NCBI GenBank assembly: GCA_025041195.1
Contig: JAKCFM010000001.1
Span: 496,001 to 560,000 of the forward strand
Origin: Halobacteriales archaeon YIM A00013
GTDB lineage: Archaea > Halobacteriota > Halobacteria > Halobacteriales > Haloarculaceae
Direction of reading: 5' to 3'
Length of the DNA stretch: 64,000 nt
How positions within the stretch are numbered: the first letter of the stretch is position 1; the number at the start of each line of letters is the position of its first letter. Below are positions 17,113 through 27,392 of the stretch, piece by piece. Below the pieces are notes generated by a model. It was given only the letters and a program-made list of their open reading frames with translations. It was not told the DNA's origin and made no database searches. The position numbers were made by a program, and so were the translations under genes.

Positions 17113-17517
17113 ATGGTCCCGCCGCTCACAGCTGCTTCCACCTGGTTTCCTGACCGCGAGCCCTCACGAACCGACAAGTTCCTCTGGATCCCCATCGGTT
17201 TCATGTTCGTAATTCAACTCATCGAACCCAGCAGTGGCTGGCTGCTCCCGTGGATGGCGGTGGGAGCTGTCCTGTCAGCGCTCGCCACCGGTCCCATCGC
17301 AAAAACACCGTTCGGACAGCGGATCAGCAGCTGGGCCGAAGGAATCGGTGCTGAGGGTCGCCTCATACTGATTATCACGGTTGTGATTGGGATCGTCGTC
17401 GCGTTCATAACAACCCCATCGCTTGTCTATCCCGGGCAAAGCATTGGCACTGGCATGCTCCTCTGGCATCTCGTATTGGTTCCGGTCTGGATCGTCCATT
17501 CGAATCGAACTGAATAG
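17113..17517 (+). CDS. Small integral membrane protein
   Basis: 134 residues with about four hydrophobic segments (FLWIPIGFMFVIQLI, WLLPWMAVGAVLSALAT, LILIITVVIGIVVAFIT, MLLWHLVLVPVWIV). A TATA-like AAATATAACA lies about 40 bases upstream. No recognised family. The next small membrane protein follows in the same direction. Confidence 0.7.
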   Translation: MVPPLTAASTWFPDREPSRTDKFLWIPIGFMFVIQLIEPSSGWLLPWMAVGAVLSALATGPIAKTPFGQRISSWAEGIGAEGRLILIITVVIGIVVAFITTPSLVYPGQSIGTGMLLWHLVLVPVWIVHSNRTE

Positions 17518-17610
17518 CAGTGACGAAAACGGGGTTTCACTGCGTAACTCGAAACCACCAATGACGCCGCAGTCCAAAACCGTTTCAATCCGCTCGCACG
17601 TACGAGAGCC

Positions 17611-17826
17611 ATGAATCAGCAGACCTACGCCAAACTCTCGATCCTGGCGTTCGGATTGATCCTGGTGAGCTTCGTTATCGTGGGCTTTTCACGAATCGTC
17701 CTGCGCTATGAAACGGCCCGACTGCTCGGCGGCCCGACGCTGCTCGCGGGATTCGGACTGGTCTGTTTTCTGTTCGTCCGTGGACTGTTCGCGTACACGA
17801 ACATCCTCCCGCTTGAGAGTCGCTAA
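17611..17826 (+). CDS. Small two-helix membrane protein
   Basis: 71 residues with two transmembrane helices (LSILAFGLILVSFVIVGF and GPTLLAGFGLVCFLFVRGLF). Begins MNQQTYAKL. Of a type common in haloarchaea; function unknown. Between here and the RNase J gene (17827-18075) is only a GGTCGCCC/GGGCGACC inverted repeat. Confidence 0.72.
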   Translation: MNQQTYAKLSILAFGLILVSFVIVGFSRIVLRYETARLLGGPTLLAGFGLVCFLFVRGLFAYTNILPLESR

Positions 17827-18075
17827 CGTCCGAATTCGGCCCAGAGACGGCCAAAACTACTAACGGTTTCGGTCGCGACGAAGCCACGCACTTTTTAACA
17901 CCGCAGGCAGTACACTGGGATAACCGAGAGAACGGTCGCCCCGGACTGCGAGCGGGCGACCGGCGAGCAACACACGCGACACCTGTCTGTTCTCGCCGGT
18001 AGGCTGCGCCGTCACCCGCATTCGCGTTTGGTGGGTGAGGATCGCAACCGGGGACGACGGACTCGGCGTACGACT

Positions 18076-19431
18076 ATGGAAATCGAAATTGCAACGATAG
18101 GCGGATACGAAGCGGTTGGTCGCCAGATGACGGCCGTGCGGACTGGTAGCGACGTAGTCATCTTCGATATGGGGCTCAACCTTTCACAAGTACTGATTCA
18201 CGACAACGTTGAAACGGAGCGGATGCACAGCCTGGATCTGATCGACATGGGCGCGATCCCGGACGATCGCGTCATGTCCGATCTCGAAGGCGACGTGCAA
18301 GCGATCGTGCCGACGCACGGTCACCTCGATCACATCGGGGCGATCTCGAAGCTCGCACACCGCTACGACGCCCCGATCGTCGCCTCGCCGTTCACGATCG
18401 AGCTGGTCAAACAGCAGATCAAATCCGAGGAAAAGTTCGGCGTCAAAAACGACCTGATAAAAATGAGCGCGGGCGAAACGCGCCAGATCGGCGACAGCGG
18501 CAACGTCGAAATGGAGTTCGTCAACGTCACGCACTCGATCATCGACGCGATCAATCCAGTGATCCACACGCCCGAAGGCGCAATCGTCTACGGGCTCGAC
18601 AAACGGATGGACCACACGCCAGTGATCGGCGATCCGATCGACATGGACCGCTTCCGTGAGATCGGGCGCGAGGGCGCTGGCGTCCTGGCCTACATCGAGG
18701 ACTGTACGAACGCCGGCCGGAAAGGCCGAACGCCGAGCGAATCCGTCGCTCGTCGCCATCTGAAGGACGTCCTCTATAGCATGGAAGACTACGACGGCGG
18801 AATCGTGGCTACGACGTTCTCAAGCCACATCGCGCGTGTGCGGAGTCTGGTTGAGTTTGCAGAAGAGATCGGCCGACAGCCGGTGTTGCTCGGGCGCTCG
18901 ATGGAGAAATACTCCGGCACCGCAGAACGACTCGACTTCGTGGATTTCCCCGACGAACTCGGCATGTACGGCCATCGGAAATCCGTTGATCGAACGTTCA
19001 AGCGGATCATGAACGAGGGCAAAGAGAACTTCCTGCCGATTGTTACTGGCCATCAGGGCGAACCCCGCGCGATGTTGACCCGGATGGGTCGTGGCGAGAC
19101 GCCATACGAGATCGAGGACGGCGACAAGGTAGTGTTCTCCGCACGAATCATCCCCGAGCCGACCAACGAAGGCCAGCGCTATCAGTCCGAGCGCTTGCTG
19201 AAAATGCAGGGTGCACGCATCTACGACGACATCCACGTCTCTGGCCACCTGAATGAGGAGGGCCACTACGAGATGCTCGATGCGCTCCAGCCACAACACG
19301 TCATTCCGGCCCACCAGAGCATGGAAGGGTTCGCACCGTACGTGGATCTCTGCCAGTCAATGGGCTACAAAATAGGCCAAGATCTGCACGTGACGTACAA
19401 CGGAAATATGATCCAGCTCGTGGACGAGTAA
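18076..19431 (+). CDS. rnj: Ribonuclease J (archaeal)
   Basis: 451-residue metallo-beta-lactamase/beta-CASP ribonuclease, likely a 5'-3' exonuclease. The start at [10 protein letters not shown] was chosen over an upstream in-frame start because archaeal RNase J begins here. Metal ligands are in THGHLDHIG (H81, H83, D85, H86) with a further histidine in [10 protein letters not shown]. The beta-CASP motif region includes [13 protein letters not shown] and [14 protein letters not shown], and PAHQSMEGF near the C-terminus supplies the last histidine. Ten bases before idsA, the usual haloarchaeal pairing. Confidence 0.93.
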   Translation: MEIEIATIGGYEAVGRQMTAVRTGSDVVIFDMGLNLSQVLIHDNVETERMHSLDLIDMGAIPDDRVMSDLEGDVQAIVPTHGHLDHIGAISKLAHRYDAPIVASPFTIELVKQQIKSEEKFGVKNDLIKMSAGETRQIGDSGNVEMEFVNVTHSIIDAINPVIHTPEGAIVYGLDKRMDHTPVIGDPIDMDRFREIGREGAGVLAYIEDCTNAGRKGRTPSESVARRHLKDVLYSMEDYDGGIVATTFSSHIARVRSLVEFAEEIGRQPVLLGRSMEKYSGTAERLDFVDFPDELGMYGHRKSVDRTFKRIMNEGKENFLPIVTGHQGEPRAMLTRMGRGETPYEIEDGDKVVFSARIIPEPTNEGQRYQSERLLKMQGARIYDDIHVSGHLNEEGHYEMLDALQPQHVIPAHQSMEGFAPYVDLCQSMGYKIGQDLHVTYNGNMIQLVDE

Positions 19432-19440
19432 CCACCAACC

Positions 19441-20475
19441 ATGAGTGCACCAGCCACTGACAACGTAACCGCAGCGATAGCCGAGCGACGAGAGCTCGTC
19501 GACGACGCACTGCTCGAAACGCTTCCCATCGAAGAGCCCGAACGCCTCTATAACGCCTCACGCCATCTGCTCGATGCGGGTGGCAAGCGCCTTCGTCCGA
19601 GCGTGCTGTTGTTAACGGCTGAGGCACTCACGGAGACGCCACCGCTGAGCCAGTCGTATCATGCGTTCGGCCCGGATGAGATGGACATCATGGCGGCTGC
19701 CGTCAGCGTTGAGGTCATTCAGTCGTTCACGCTCATTCACGACGACATCATGGACGACGACGATCTACGTCGTGGCGTGCCGGCAGTCCACCGCGAGTTT
19801 GATCTTGACACCGCGATTCTCGCCGGTGATACGCTCTATTCCAAGGCGTTCGAATGCATGCTCCAGACTGGTGCTCCGGCAGCAAACAGCGTCCGCGCGC
19901 TCGAAGAGCTCGCAACAACCTGCACGGAGATCTGTGAGGGCCAGACGATGGACGTAGCGTTCGAATCGCAGGACACCGTTAGCACAGAAGAGTATCTGGA
20001 GATGGTGAAGCTGAAGACGGCCGTCCTCTACGCTGCGTCGGCCGCGATCCCAGGGATTTTGCTGGGAGCTGACGACGATACTGTCGATTCGTTGCACCAG
20101 TACGGCATTGACGTTGGAATGGCCTTTCAGATTCAGGACGATCTCCTCGATCTGACGATGTCGAGCGAACAGCTTGGCAAACAGCGCGGTAGCGATCTTG
20201 TTGAGAACAAACAGACGCTGATCACGCTGCACGCACGCCAACAAGGGGTTGCTGTCGATGAGCTGGTTGACACCGACAGCGTTGCGGCAGTCACCGAGGC
20301 AGAAATCGACGCGGCCGTGGCCGAACTCGAACGCGTTGGCTCGATCGAGTATGCCCGCAACACGGCGCGGGATCTCATCGCCAACGGCAAGGACAATCTT
20401 ACCGTCCTTGAGCCGTCACCGGCTCGTGACGTGCTCTCTGGAATTGCGGACTATCTGATCGAGCGCAACTACTGA
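19441..20475 (+). CDS. idsA: Geranylgeranyl/farnesyl diphosphate synthase
   Basis: 344-residue trans-isoprenyl diphosphate synthase providing C20 chains for archaeal lipids. First Asp-rich motif DDIMDDDDLRRG at 101-112, second FQIQDDLLDL in the C-terminal half, and GGKRLRP near 47-53 for IPP binding. Cotranscribed with rnj. Its last bases overlap the convergent ParB-like gene by 7. Confidence 0.95.
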   Translation: MSAPATDNVTAAIAERRELVDDALLETLPIEEPERLYNASRHLLDAGGKRLRPSVLLLTAEALTETPPLSQSYHAFGPDEMDIMAAAVSVEVIQSFTLIHDDIMDDDDLRRGVPAVHREFDLDTAILAGDTLYSKAFECMLQTGAPAANSVRALEELATTCTEICEGQTMDVAFESQDTVSTEEYLEMVKLKTAVLYAASAAIPGILLGADDDTVDSLHQYGIDVGMAFQIQDDLLDLTMSSEQLGKQRGSDLVENKQTLITLHARQQGVAVDELVDTDSVAAVTEAEIDAAVAELERVGSIEYARNTARDLIANGKDNLTVLEPSPARDVLSGIADYLIERNY

Positions 20476-20861
20476 GTCTCCTCGGTAGTGACCGCCTGAC
20501 ACCGTTCGATCCACTCGCGTTCGTACGTTTGGTGATCAACGAGGCGACCACTGAGATCATCGATCGTTTTGATTCCGGCCTCCTGACACCACGCAATACA
20601 CTGCCGGTACACCGGAAACGCCGGATTGTCGTATATCGACTCGTCGTGGATTACCCGAAGGGTTTGTTCACCCGCAAGGACCGCGACGAAAGCCCGAGTG
20701 TGGCCGTCGATGAGATACCACCGCTCCTCGATTTTGATCACGGTGAGCGGATCGTACGCCGGCTCCTCAACGTTGAACCATTCGAGCACGCCGGCTAGCT
20801 TCTGTCGTGAGAGATACAACTGGGTTGGCCGAACCGCAGAGAGCGCCAGTTGAAACGACAT
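20469..20861 (-). CDS. ParB-like nuclease/sulfiredoxin-fold domain protein
   Basis: 130 residues. The block IEERWYLIDGHTRAFVAVLAG near residue 45-65 is the GHTR motif of ParB/Srx folds. It is preceded by RPTQLYLSRQKLAGVLEWFN and followed by ILDD-like segments and an all-helical tail (YRQCIAWCQEAGIKTIDDL). There is no DNA-binding HTH as in true ParB, so it is not a partition protein; substrate or role unknown. Tail-to-tail with idsA and divergent from gltX. Confidence 0.72.
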   Translation of the reverse strand: MSFQLALSAVRPTQLYLSRQKLAGVLEWFNVEEPAYDPLTVIKIEERWYLIDGHTRAFVAVLAGEQTLRVIHDESIYDNPAFPVYRQCIAWCQEAGIKTIDDLSGRLVDHQTYEREWIERCQAVTTEETQ

Positions 20862-20963
20862 GTACTACCGATACTGTTTGATCACTACGAACCCTCCGGT
20901 ATGCCTGATGGATCGACACCGCAATCCACGGCGGTTTTGATCCCCCACCGTTTTCCTCACTGT

Positions 20964-22676
20964 ATGGACGACGCTCAACAGGCGGCGATCGAACGCGCCG
21001 CAGAGGTCAACGCGCTGTTTAACGCGCTCAAACACGACAGTGACGCCCAAGTTGGAGCGATCATGGGCCCGCTGATGGGAGCAAACCCCGAGTTTCGTGA
21101 GTTTGGTGACGAGATCCCGGGACTGATCGCGCCCGTGGTCGAGCGGGTCAACGACCTCGACACGCCAGAGCGACGCGATCGACTCGAAGCACTCGCTCCA
21201 GAACGGCTTGCGGAACTGGATACCGAGGACGATACTGACGACGATCCGCTCGGCACGCTCCCCAACGTCGACGAGTACGACCAGATTCGAATGCGACTCG
21301 CGCCAAACCCCAACGGCCCCTGGCATCTGGGGAACGCTCGCATGCCGGCCGTGATCGGCACGTACAAAGAGCGCTACGACGGCTGGATGCTCTGTCGGTT
21401 CGACGACACCGATCCAGAGACCAAGCGCCCGGAGCTTGCGGCCTACGACTCGATTCTCGACTCGATCGCGTATCTTGGCTTCGAGCCCGACGAGGTCATT
21501 CGTGCGTCTGACCGGCTCGAAACGTACTACGAGCACGCACGCGAGCTGATCGATCGAGGCGGTGCCTACACCTGCTCCTGTTCGGCCGAAGCGTTCTCTG
21601 ATCTGAAAAATAACGGCGAGCCCTGCCCCCACCGCGATAAAGACGCGGCTCTCGTCGCGGATGAGTTCGAAGCGATGGTGAACGGCGAGTTCAGTGCCGG
21701 AGAGATGGTGCTGCGCGCTCGGACCGATATCACCCACAAAAACCCCGCACTGCGTGACTGGGTCGCGTTCCGGATGATCGACCGTCCACATCCTCGCGAA
21801 GCGGCGGCCGAATTCCGATGCTGGCCAATGCTTGATTTCCAGAGCGGCGTCGACGACCATCTCACGGGGATTACACACATCATTCGCGGCATCGATCTCC
21901 AGGATTCGGCAAAGCGCCAGCAGTTCCTGTATGATTACTTCGACTGGGAGTATCCCGAGGTGCTCCACTGGGGCCACGTCCAGATCGATGATTACGACGT
22001 CTCGATGTCCACCTCCACGATCAAGGCGCTCATCGACGACGGCGAGCTCGAAGGCTGGGACGATCCGCGTGCACCGACGATCGAGAGCTGCAAAAAGCGC
22101 GGCATTCTGGGTGAAGCGATCGTCAACGCACTCGTCGAACTCGGGACGTCCACCAGCGATGTCGATCTCGCGATGTCATCGGTGTATGCCCAAAATCGTG
22201 AACTGATCGACGACGAAACCGACCGAGCCTTTTTCGTGCGTGATGGCGTCGAGCGCCAGATAGTTGGGGGACCGGACGCCGGCAATCCGCCCGTCCACCC
22301 CGACCACGAGGAGCGCGGAACCCGCACCATCCCCGTCGAGGGAGGCGTCCTTCTCGAATCCGAAGATCTCCCTGCCAACGGCGATCGCGTCTGGCTCAAG
22401 GGCTATGGCTGTGTTCGACACACTCGCGACGCGCTTGAGTTCACCGGCGATTCGATCGATGTCGTCAGAAACGAGGGCGTTCCGGTCGTCCACTGGGTGC
22501 CCGCCAGAGACAACGTCTCACTCGAACTCAAAACGATGGACGGCACCGTCACCGGCCACGCAGAACCCGGCGTGCAATCGTACGACCCTGGCGCTGAACT
22601 GCAGTTCGAGCGCGTTGGCTTCATCAGAATTGATGCGAGCAGCACACCGATGGTGGCGTATTTCAGCCATCCATGA
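20964..22676 (+). CDS. gltX: Glutamyl-tRNA synthetase (archaeal type)
   Basis: 570 residues from the ATG at 20964 (MDDAQQAAIERAAEV); the longer open frame upstream has no similarity to the family and runs into the divergent neighbour's promoter. Class I motifs are PNPNGPWHLGN (HxGH) at about 114-123 and SMSTSTIK (KMSKS equivalent) at about 347-354. The C-terminal half is the beta-barrel anticodon domain of the archaeal/GlnRS-like type. Without an archaeal GlnRS it would charge both tRNA(Glu) and tRNA(Gln). Confidence 0.94.
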   Translation: MDDAQQAAIERAAEVNALFNALKHDSDAQVGAIMGPLMGANPEFREFGDEIPGLIAPVVERVNDLDTPERRDRLEALAPERLAELDTEDDTDDDPLGTLPNVDEYDQIRMRLAPNPNGPWHLGNARMPAVIGTYKERYDGWMLCRFDDTDPETKRPELAAYDSILDSIAYLGFEPDEVIRASDRLETYYEHARELIDRGGAYTCSCSAEAFSDLKNNGEPCPHRDKDAALVADEFEAMVNGEFSAGEMVLRARTDITHKNPALRDWVAFRMIDRPHPREAAAEFRCWPMLDFQSGVDDHLTGITHIIRGIDLQDSAKRQQFLYDYFDWEYPEVLHWGHVQIDDYDVSMSTSTIKALIDDGELEGWDDPRAPTIESCKKRGILGEAIVNALVELGTSTSDVDLAMSSVYAQNRELIDDETDRAFFVRDGVERQIVGGPDAGNPPVHPDHEERGTRTIPVEGGVLLESEDLPANGDRVWLKGYGCVRHTRDALEFTGDSIDVVRNEGVPVVHWVPARDNVSLELKTMDGTVTGHAEPGVQSYDPGAELQFERVGFIRIDASSTPMVAYFSHP

Positions 22677-22721
22677 ATCACAGGCGCTAACGGGGTAGAA
22701 CCGGTTATTTCGAGGAGGAGT

Positions 22722-22733
22722 ACACTTAAGTGT
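22722..22733 (+). promoter_or_regulatory. Palindrome in the ferredoxin promoter
   Basis: Perfect palindrome ACACTTAAGTGT, centred about 31 bases upstream of the ferredoxin ATG, so it overlaps the place of the TATA box of a leaderless promoter. Possible operator. Confidence 0.5.
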
Positions 22734-22752
22734 CTCCCTGGTAGTTTCCTAG

Positions 22753-23088
<336 letters not shown>

Positions 23089-23218
23089 CACGGTCGCTCA
23101 CCACCAGCCAACCTTCTCGTAGCACCTGGCAATCAGCATATACTAAATATATAAAATTTGATTACATAGTAAAAAGCTATTAACCTCCCGTGGTAGTCAT
23201 AGCCAGACAGGGTAACTG

Positions 23219-24076
23219 ATGTCAATGCACTCGATCGTTCTGACGAAAGGGGTACCGGATTTTCGCGAAGGACAGGTATCGTTCGACGAAGATGGTCACT
23301 TAGAGCGTGGGAAAACGCCGACCGTGATGAATCCGAACGACGAGCACGCGTTGCAGGCGGCGCTACAAACGAAGGTTCGACACGGTGGGCGGGTGAGCGT
23401 GATGAGCATGGGACCGCCGGGATACGGAGATGTCCTCCAGGAGGCGATGGAGTCGGTGTACGCCGACGATCTCTATCTCCTCTCCGACCGGGAGCTGGCG
23501 GCAGCCGACACGTGGGCGACAGCAATCGCGCTCTCGACCGGTATCGAGAAGCTCGGCCTCCCGGATCTGGTGTTTGCCGGATTCAAAACTGCAGATGGTG
23601 AGACCGGACACACGGGTCCACAAACCTGCTGGGCGCTGGATATTCCGATGATTACGCACGTGACGGAGCTTTCAGTCGACTCCGATGAGCGTCGGGTTCG
23701 GGCCAGGCGGCTGGTCGAGGGCGATGTCGCCGAGGTAGAAACCGTTGAAGCGCCACTCCCTGCGTGTATCGTGGTCGATCCGGAGTTCGAGAGCGACTAC
23801 CGAACCGCTGGTGAGCAGCTTGCGCTGAAAGATTTGCGCGAGACGACCGCGGAACGGGCTGTGGAGTACGACCAGCATCTCACAACCTGGGACCACTCCG
23901 ATCTCAATCTCGATCCGGACTACATCGGCCTGGATGGCTCGCCGACAATCGTCTCCTCTGTGGATCCAATTCCAAAGCCGCCCGCCGAACGCGAGGCTAC
24001 CATGGTTGATCCGGGCGATGAGGAGGCGATGGGCGAACTGTTCGACGAAATGGCTGCGTTCTCCGGGGGTGCATAG
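23219..24076 (+). CDS. etfB: Electron transfer flavoprotein, beta subunit
   Basis: 285-residue EtfB/FixA. It starts MSMHSIVLTKGVPD and shows NPNDEHALQAAL and the SMGPPGYGDVLQEAMESVYADDLYLLSDR block typical of the family, then the conserved AGFKTADGETGHTGPQ signature, where the nucleotide pocket and interaction loop lie. Forms a heterodimer with EtfA encoded 3 bases downstream. With FixCX this suggests FixABCX-type electron transfer or bifurcation, or ETF:quinone transfer. Confidence 0.93.
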   Translation: MSMHSIVLTKGVPDFREGQVSFDEDGHLERGKTPTVMNPNDEHALQAALQTKVRHGGRVSVMSMGPPGYGDVLQEAMESVYADDLYLLSDRELAAADTWATAIALSTGIEKLGLPDLVFAGFKTADGETGHTGPQTCWALDIPMITHVTELSVDSDERRVRARRLVEGDVAEVETVEAPLPACIVVDPEFESDYRTAGEQLALKDLRETTAERAVEYDQHLTTWDHSDLNLDPDYIGLDGSPTIVSSVDPIPKPPAEREATMVDPGDEEAMGELFDEMAAFSGGA

Positions 24077-24079
24077 ATC

Positions 24080-25723
24080 ATGGCACCACTCGATCCGTCC
24101 GACCACACGATTGCCGAACTCGGGCCGGCGCTGAAAGATATCGAGGACGTCACCGCGCTCGAAGCAATACTGAACGCAGAACAGGACGGCGAAAACCGCA
24201 AGGGTGCGGTGACGCTGATCGAAAGCCGCATCGAGAAGTTTTCGGCGGACGAATCGGACGAAACCGGCCCGATCGATCCAGGCGACTGCTCAGTTGCCGA
24301 ACTCGGGAATGCACTCCAGGATCTCGACACGGAGAGCGAACTCAACGCCGTTCTCGACGCCGAACGGGCGGGAGAAGAGCGTGACAGTGCAATCAGGCTG
24401 ATCGAAAATCGAATCGACTCCGTGGCTGGGAGCGATGCAGACGAACACGAGACGACAACCGAACAATCGCCGGCGGAAAAACACCCAGAGCTCGACCATC
24501 CGACGGCAGACAAACGCCACGTGCGCGCGCTTGACGATGGGACCTATCGCGACATGTGGGTCTACTGTGAAACCCAGGCTGGCCAGCTCATCGACGTTTC
24601 CAAAGAGATGCTGGGCAAGGCCCGCGAGCTGATGGATGCCTACAACGACGAGCACAACGCCGATGAGCAGGTGGTCGCCGTCGTGATCGGCGATTCGGTC
24701 GCAGATCTCGCGGAGGCGACGATTGGCTACGGCGCAGACGTTGCGCTCTACTACGAGGACGACCGACTTGAGCGCTTTCGACACAAGCCATACACTGAGC
24801 TGTTCGCGGAGATGGCCCGAACCGACGCGGCATTTCGCGCGTACGATGAGCCACGCTACACGCTCTTTCCCGCGACCAACAACGGCCGAGATCTCTCCGC
24901 GCAGGTGCAGGCAGAGCTCGACAGCGGGCTCGCAAGCGACTGTTCTGGGCTGTATATCGAGGAGACAATCATCTCGAACCCGGTGAAAACCGGCCAGCCC
25001 GGTGAGAACAAAACGTTCAAGCGGGTGTTGCACATGAAGCGCCCGGACTTTTCGGGATTCGAGTACTCGACGATTCTCTGTCTCGACAACCCAGCGCGAG
25101 CGTTCCATCCACAGGGGGCGTCCGTGATCCCTGGGAGCTTCGAAGCGCCCGCGCTCGACACCGAGCGCACGGGAACCGTGATCGAACACGAGACGGAGCT
25201 AGATGAAGACTGGCTCCGTGTGGACGTGATCGAGCACGAGCGTCTCGATTCGGGCGTCGATCTGACGAGCAACGAGGTCGTCGTCGCGCTTGGCCGTGGT
25301 ATCGGTGACAATCCAACGCGGGGGATGGAACTCGGCATCGAACTCGCCGATGCGTTTGCAGACGCTGACGTGGGCGTCTCCCGGGGGATTGTGACGGGCT
25401 CATACGATTTCGAAGGCCACGTCGAGGAGTACACCCAGGAAGAGCGACAGATCGGTGAAACGGGCCAGGTCGTTGCTCCGGAGCTCTACATCGCTGCGGG
25501 CATCAGCGGTGCCATTCAGCACAAGGTCGGCATGGACGAATCCGAGACGATCGTTGCAATCAACACGGATCCAGACGCACGGATTCGCGACTTCAGCGAT
25601 TACTTCATCGAGGGAGATCTCTTCGAGGTGCTCCCACAGCTGATTAGCGCACTCAACGCCGGTGAACTGGATCTGAAAGCGCGTGCGGACGGTGGCGACA
25701 CGGACGGTGATTCCAATGAGTGA
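24080..25723 (+). CDS. etfA: Electron transfer flavoprotein, alpha subunit with repeated N-terminal extension
   Basis: 547 residues, about 200 longer than a plain EtfA. Residues about 4-52 and 63-111 are two copies of a helical unit (AELGPALKDIEDVTALEAIL and AELGNALQDLDTESELNAVL), followed by a charged linker and then EtfA proper (MWVYCETQAGQLIDVSKEML onward). The FAD site is seen near the C-terminus (LGRGIGDNP, SRGIVTGSYDFEGHVEEYTQ, GISGAIQHKVGMDESETIVAINTDPDA). Translationally coupled to fixCX (8-base overlap). The extension may mediate protein contacts. Confidence 0.93.
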   Translation: MAPLDPSDHTIAELGPALKDIEDVTALEAILNAEQDGENRKGAVTLIESRIEKFSADESDETGPIDPGDCSVAELGNALQDLDTESELNAVLDAERAGEERDSAIRLIENRIDSVAGSDADEHETTTEQSPAEKHPELDHPTADKRHVRALDDGTYRDMWVYCETQAGQLIDVSKEMLGKARELMDAYNDEHNADEQVVAVVIGDSVADLAEATIGYGADVALYYEDDRLERFRHKPYTELFAEMARTDAAFRAYDEPRYTLFPATNNGRDLSAQVQAELDSGLASDCSGLYIEETIISNPVKTGQPGENKTFKRVLHMKRPDFSGFEYSTILCLDNPARAFHPQGASVIPGSFEAPALDTERTGTVIEHETELDEDWLRVDVIEHERLDSGVDLTSNEVVVALGRGIGDNPTRGMELGIELADAFADADVGVSRGIVTGSYDFEGHVEEYTQEERQIGETGQVVAPELYIAAGISGAIQHKVGMDESETIVAINTDPDARIRDFSDYFIEGDLFEVLPQLISALNAGELDLKARADGGDTDGDSNE

Positions 25724-27383
25724 TCAATACGAACAGTACGAAGCCGTCGTCGTGGGTGCAGGCCCCGGCGGCGCGGCCGCAGCGGCAAAGCTTGCAGACG
25801 AAGGAATTGAGACGCTCGTACTCGAACGCGGCGTCAAAGCCGGAGCAAAAAACGTCTCCGGTGGGCTGTTGTACGCCGAGGATTCTGCCCCATACGCGAT
25901 CGACAATCTTTATCCCCAGATTCGAACCGAAGCGACCGAACGGCCAATCACGGAGTACACCATCCAGAACGTCGCCGGCAGTACCGTCAAGGAGTACGAT
26001 CTGACGCGGCTGCACGAACACGACACGCGATGGTCTGATGCGGTGTTGCGCCGGAAAATGGACTCCTGGCTGGCCGAGCGCGTTCACGAACGAACCAGAG
26101 AAACCGGTGGTGGTCTCCTGAATGGAATCAAGGTGAACGGACTGCTCCGTGAAGACGGCGAGATCGTGGGCGTCACCTGCGATGAGATCGATCCAATCCG
26201 GGCGGAGTTCATTGTTGCCGCCGACGGCGTCAACAGCGAGCTTGCTCGCGATGCCGGACTGATGAACTGGGACGAACCCGAACAGTGGTTCCAGGGCGTC
26301 AAAGCAACCGTTGAGGCTCCAAACGTTAACGATCGATTCGATATCGGCCCACAAGAGGGCGTTGCCCACCTATTCAGTGGTGATCTGTTCGATGGCGTTC
26401 GCGGCGGTGGATTCTGTTACACCAACGTAGACACGCTCTCGATCGGTGCGGTGTTTCATCTGGACAGTCTGGTCGAGTCAGCCGCCGAGCCACACGAGCT
26501 GTTGAACGCCCTCCTCGAACATCCGGTCTGTAGTCAGTGGATCGACGATCCGTACCGAGAGGTCGAATACGCGGCAAAGCTCGTCCCGGACTCGAAGAAG
26601 GTCGCTCACCCCGATCCACAGTCCGACCGGCTAGTCCTCGTCGGCGATGCCGCCGGGCAGATGCAGGCGCAGGGGCCAATCATCAAGGGGATGAACCACG
26701 CCGTAACGGCCGGTGCGCTTGCCGGCGAGGCGTTTGCGGCCGCCAAACGACGCGGTGAGCCATCCTCGGCCGGCGAACGCTACGTCGAACGGCTGTACGA
26801 ATCGGGGACGATGGCAAAGCTCCGACCAAAACGCTACGAGCGGCTGCGACCAATCGCCGAACGCGAACGGACGACTGAGGTAGTCGATCGACTGTTGGAA
26901 TCGCCGATCGGCCGATTTGGCGTGCGTGCGCTCGATGCAACCGGGCTGCTAGAGCGACTGTATAGTTCTCCGTTCATGTCGATGTCCATTCCGGACACGC
27001 AGACGCCGTACGTCACCCTCCCGACCGTGATCGCAGAAACGCTGGGCGAAACTGTCAGCGACGATACGGTCGTCGATCCGCCGTCGCTCGAACAACGGAT
27101 CGGCGAACTGACCTACGACACGGATATCGGCAATCCACACATCGAACTGCTTGACAACTCCGTCGAAGCGAGCGGAGCGGCTGTCACGGCCTGTCCTGTG
27201 AGCGCAAGCGAGTTTGGTGGTGGCTGCTATCGCGAGGAGACGATCGCGTCGAACGGCACGACGAAAAATGTCGTGAGTCTCGACACCCAGCCGTGTATTG
27301 AGTGTGGCACGTGTGCGGTCGTTGCCGACACTGCGTGGGAACACCCCAGTGGTGGCCGGGGGATTGAATTCAGACAGGGGTGA
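25716..27383 (+). CDS. fixC: FixC-FixX fusion: ETF dehydrogenase flavoprotein with ferredoxin-like tail
   Basis: 555 residues from the ATG at 25716, overlapping the etfA stop. Dinucleotide fold VVVGAGPGGAAAAAKLADEG starts at about 11. The quinone-oxidoreductase-type middle includes VLVGDAAGQMQAQGPIIKGM. The last 90 residues form a FixX-like ferredoxin module with CPVSASEFGGGCYREE and QPCIECGTCAVV. FixC and FixX are separate genes in many bacteria. Accepts electrons from EtfAB and passes them to quinone or ferredoxin in the membrane context. Confidence 0.9.
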   Translation: MSDQYEQYEAVVVGAGPGGAAAAAKLADEGIETLVLERGVKAGAKNVSGGLLYAEDSAPYAIDNLYPQIRTEATERPITEYTIQNVAGSTVKEYDLTRLHEHDTRWSDAVLRRKMDSWLAERVHERTRETGGGLLNGIKVNGLLREDGEIVGVTCDEIDPIRAEFIVAADGVNSELARDAGLMNWDEPEQWFQGVKATVEAPNVNDRFDIGPQEGVAHLFSGDLFDGVRGGGFCYTNVDTLSIGAVFHLDSLVESAAEPHELLNALLEHPVCSQWIDDPYREVEYAAKLVPDSKKVAHPDPQSDRLVLVGDAAGQMQAQGPIIKGMNHAVTAGALAGEAFAAAKRRGEPSSAGERYVERLYESGTMAKLRPKRYERLRPIAERERTTEVVDRLLESPIGRFGVRALDATGLLERLYSSPFMSMSIPDTQTPYVTLPTVIAETLGETVSDDTVVDPPSLEQRIGELTYDTDIGNPHIELLDNSVEASGAAVTACPVSASEFGGGCYREETIASNGTTKNVVSLDTQPCIECGTCAVVADTAWEHPSGGRGIEFRQG

Positions 27384-27392
27384 GACTCGCCG

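Noticed and set aside
20865-21977. 370-codon frame on the minus strand inside gltX
   Set aside because: Antisense shadow of a high-GC gene; gltX has full motifs and the shadow has none.
24290-25189. 299-codon minus-strand frame inside etfA
   Set aside because: Antisense shadow of the etfA coding sequence, no domain recognised.
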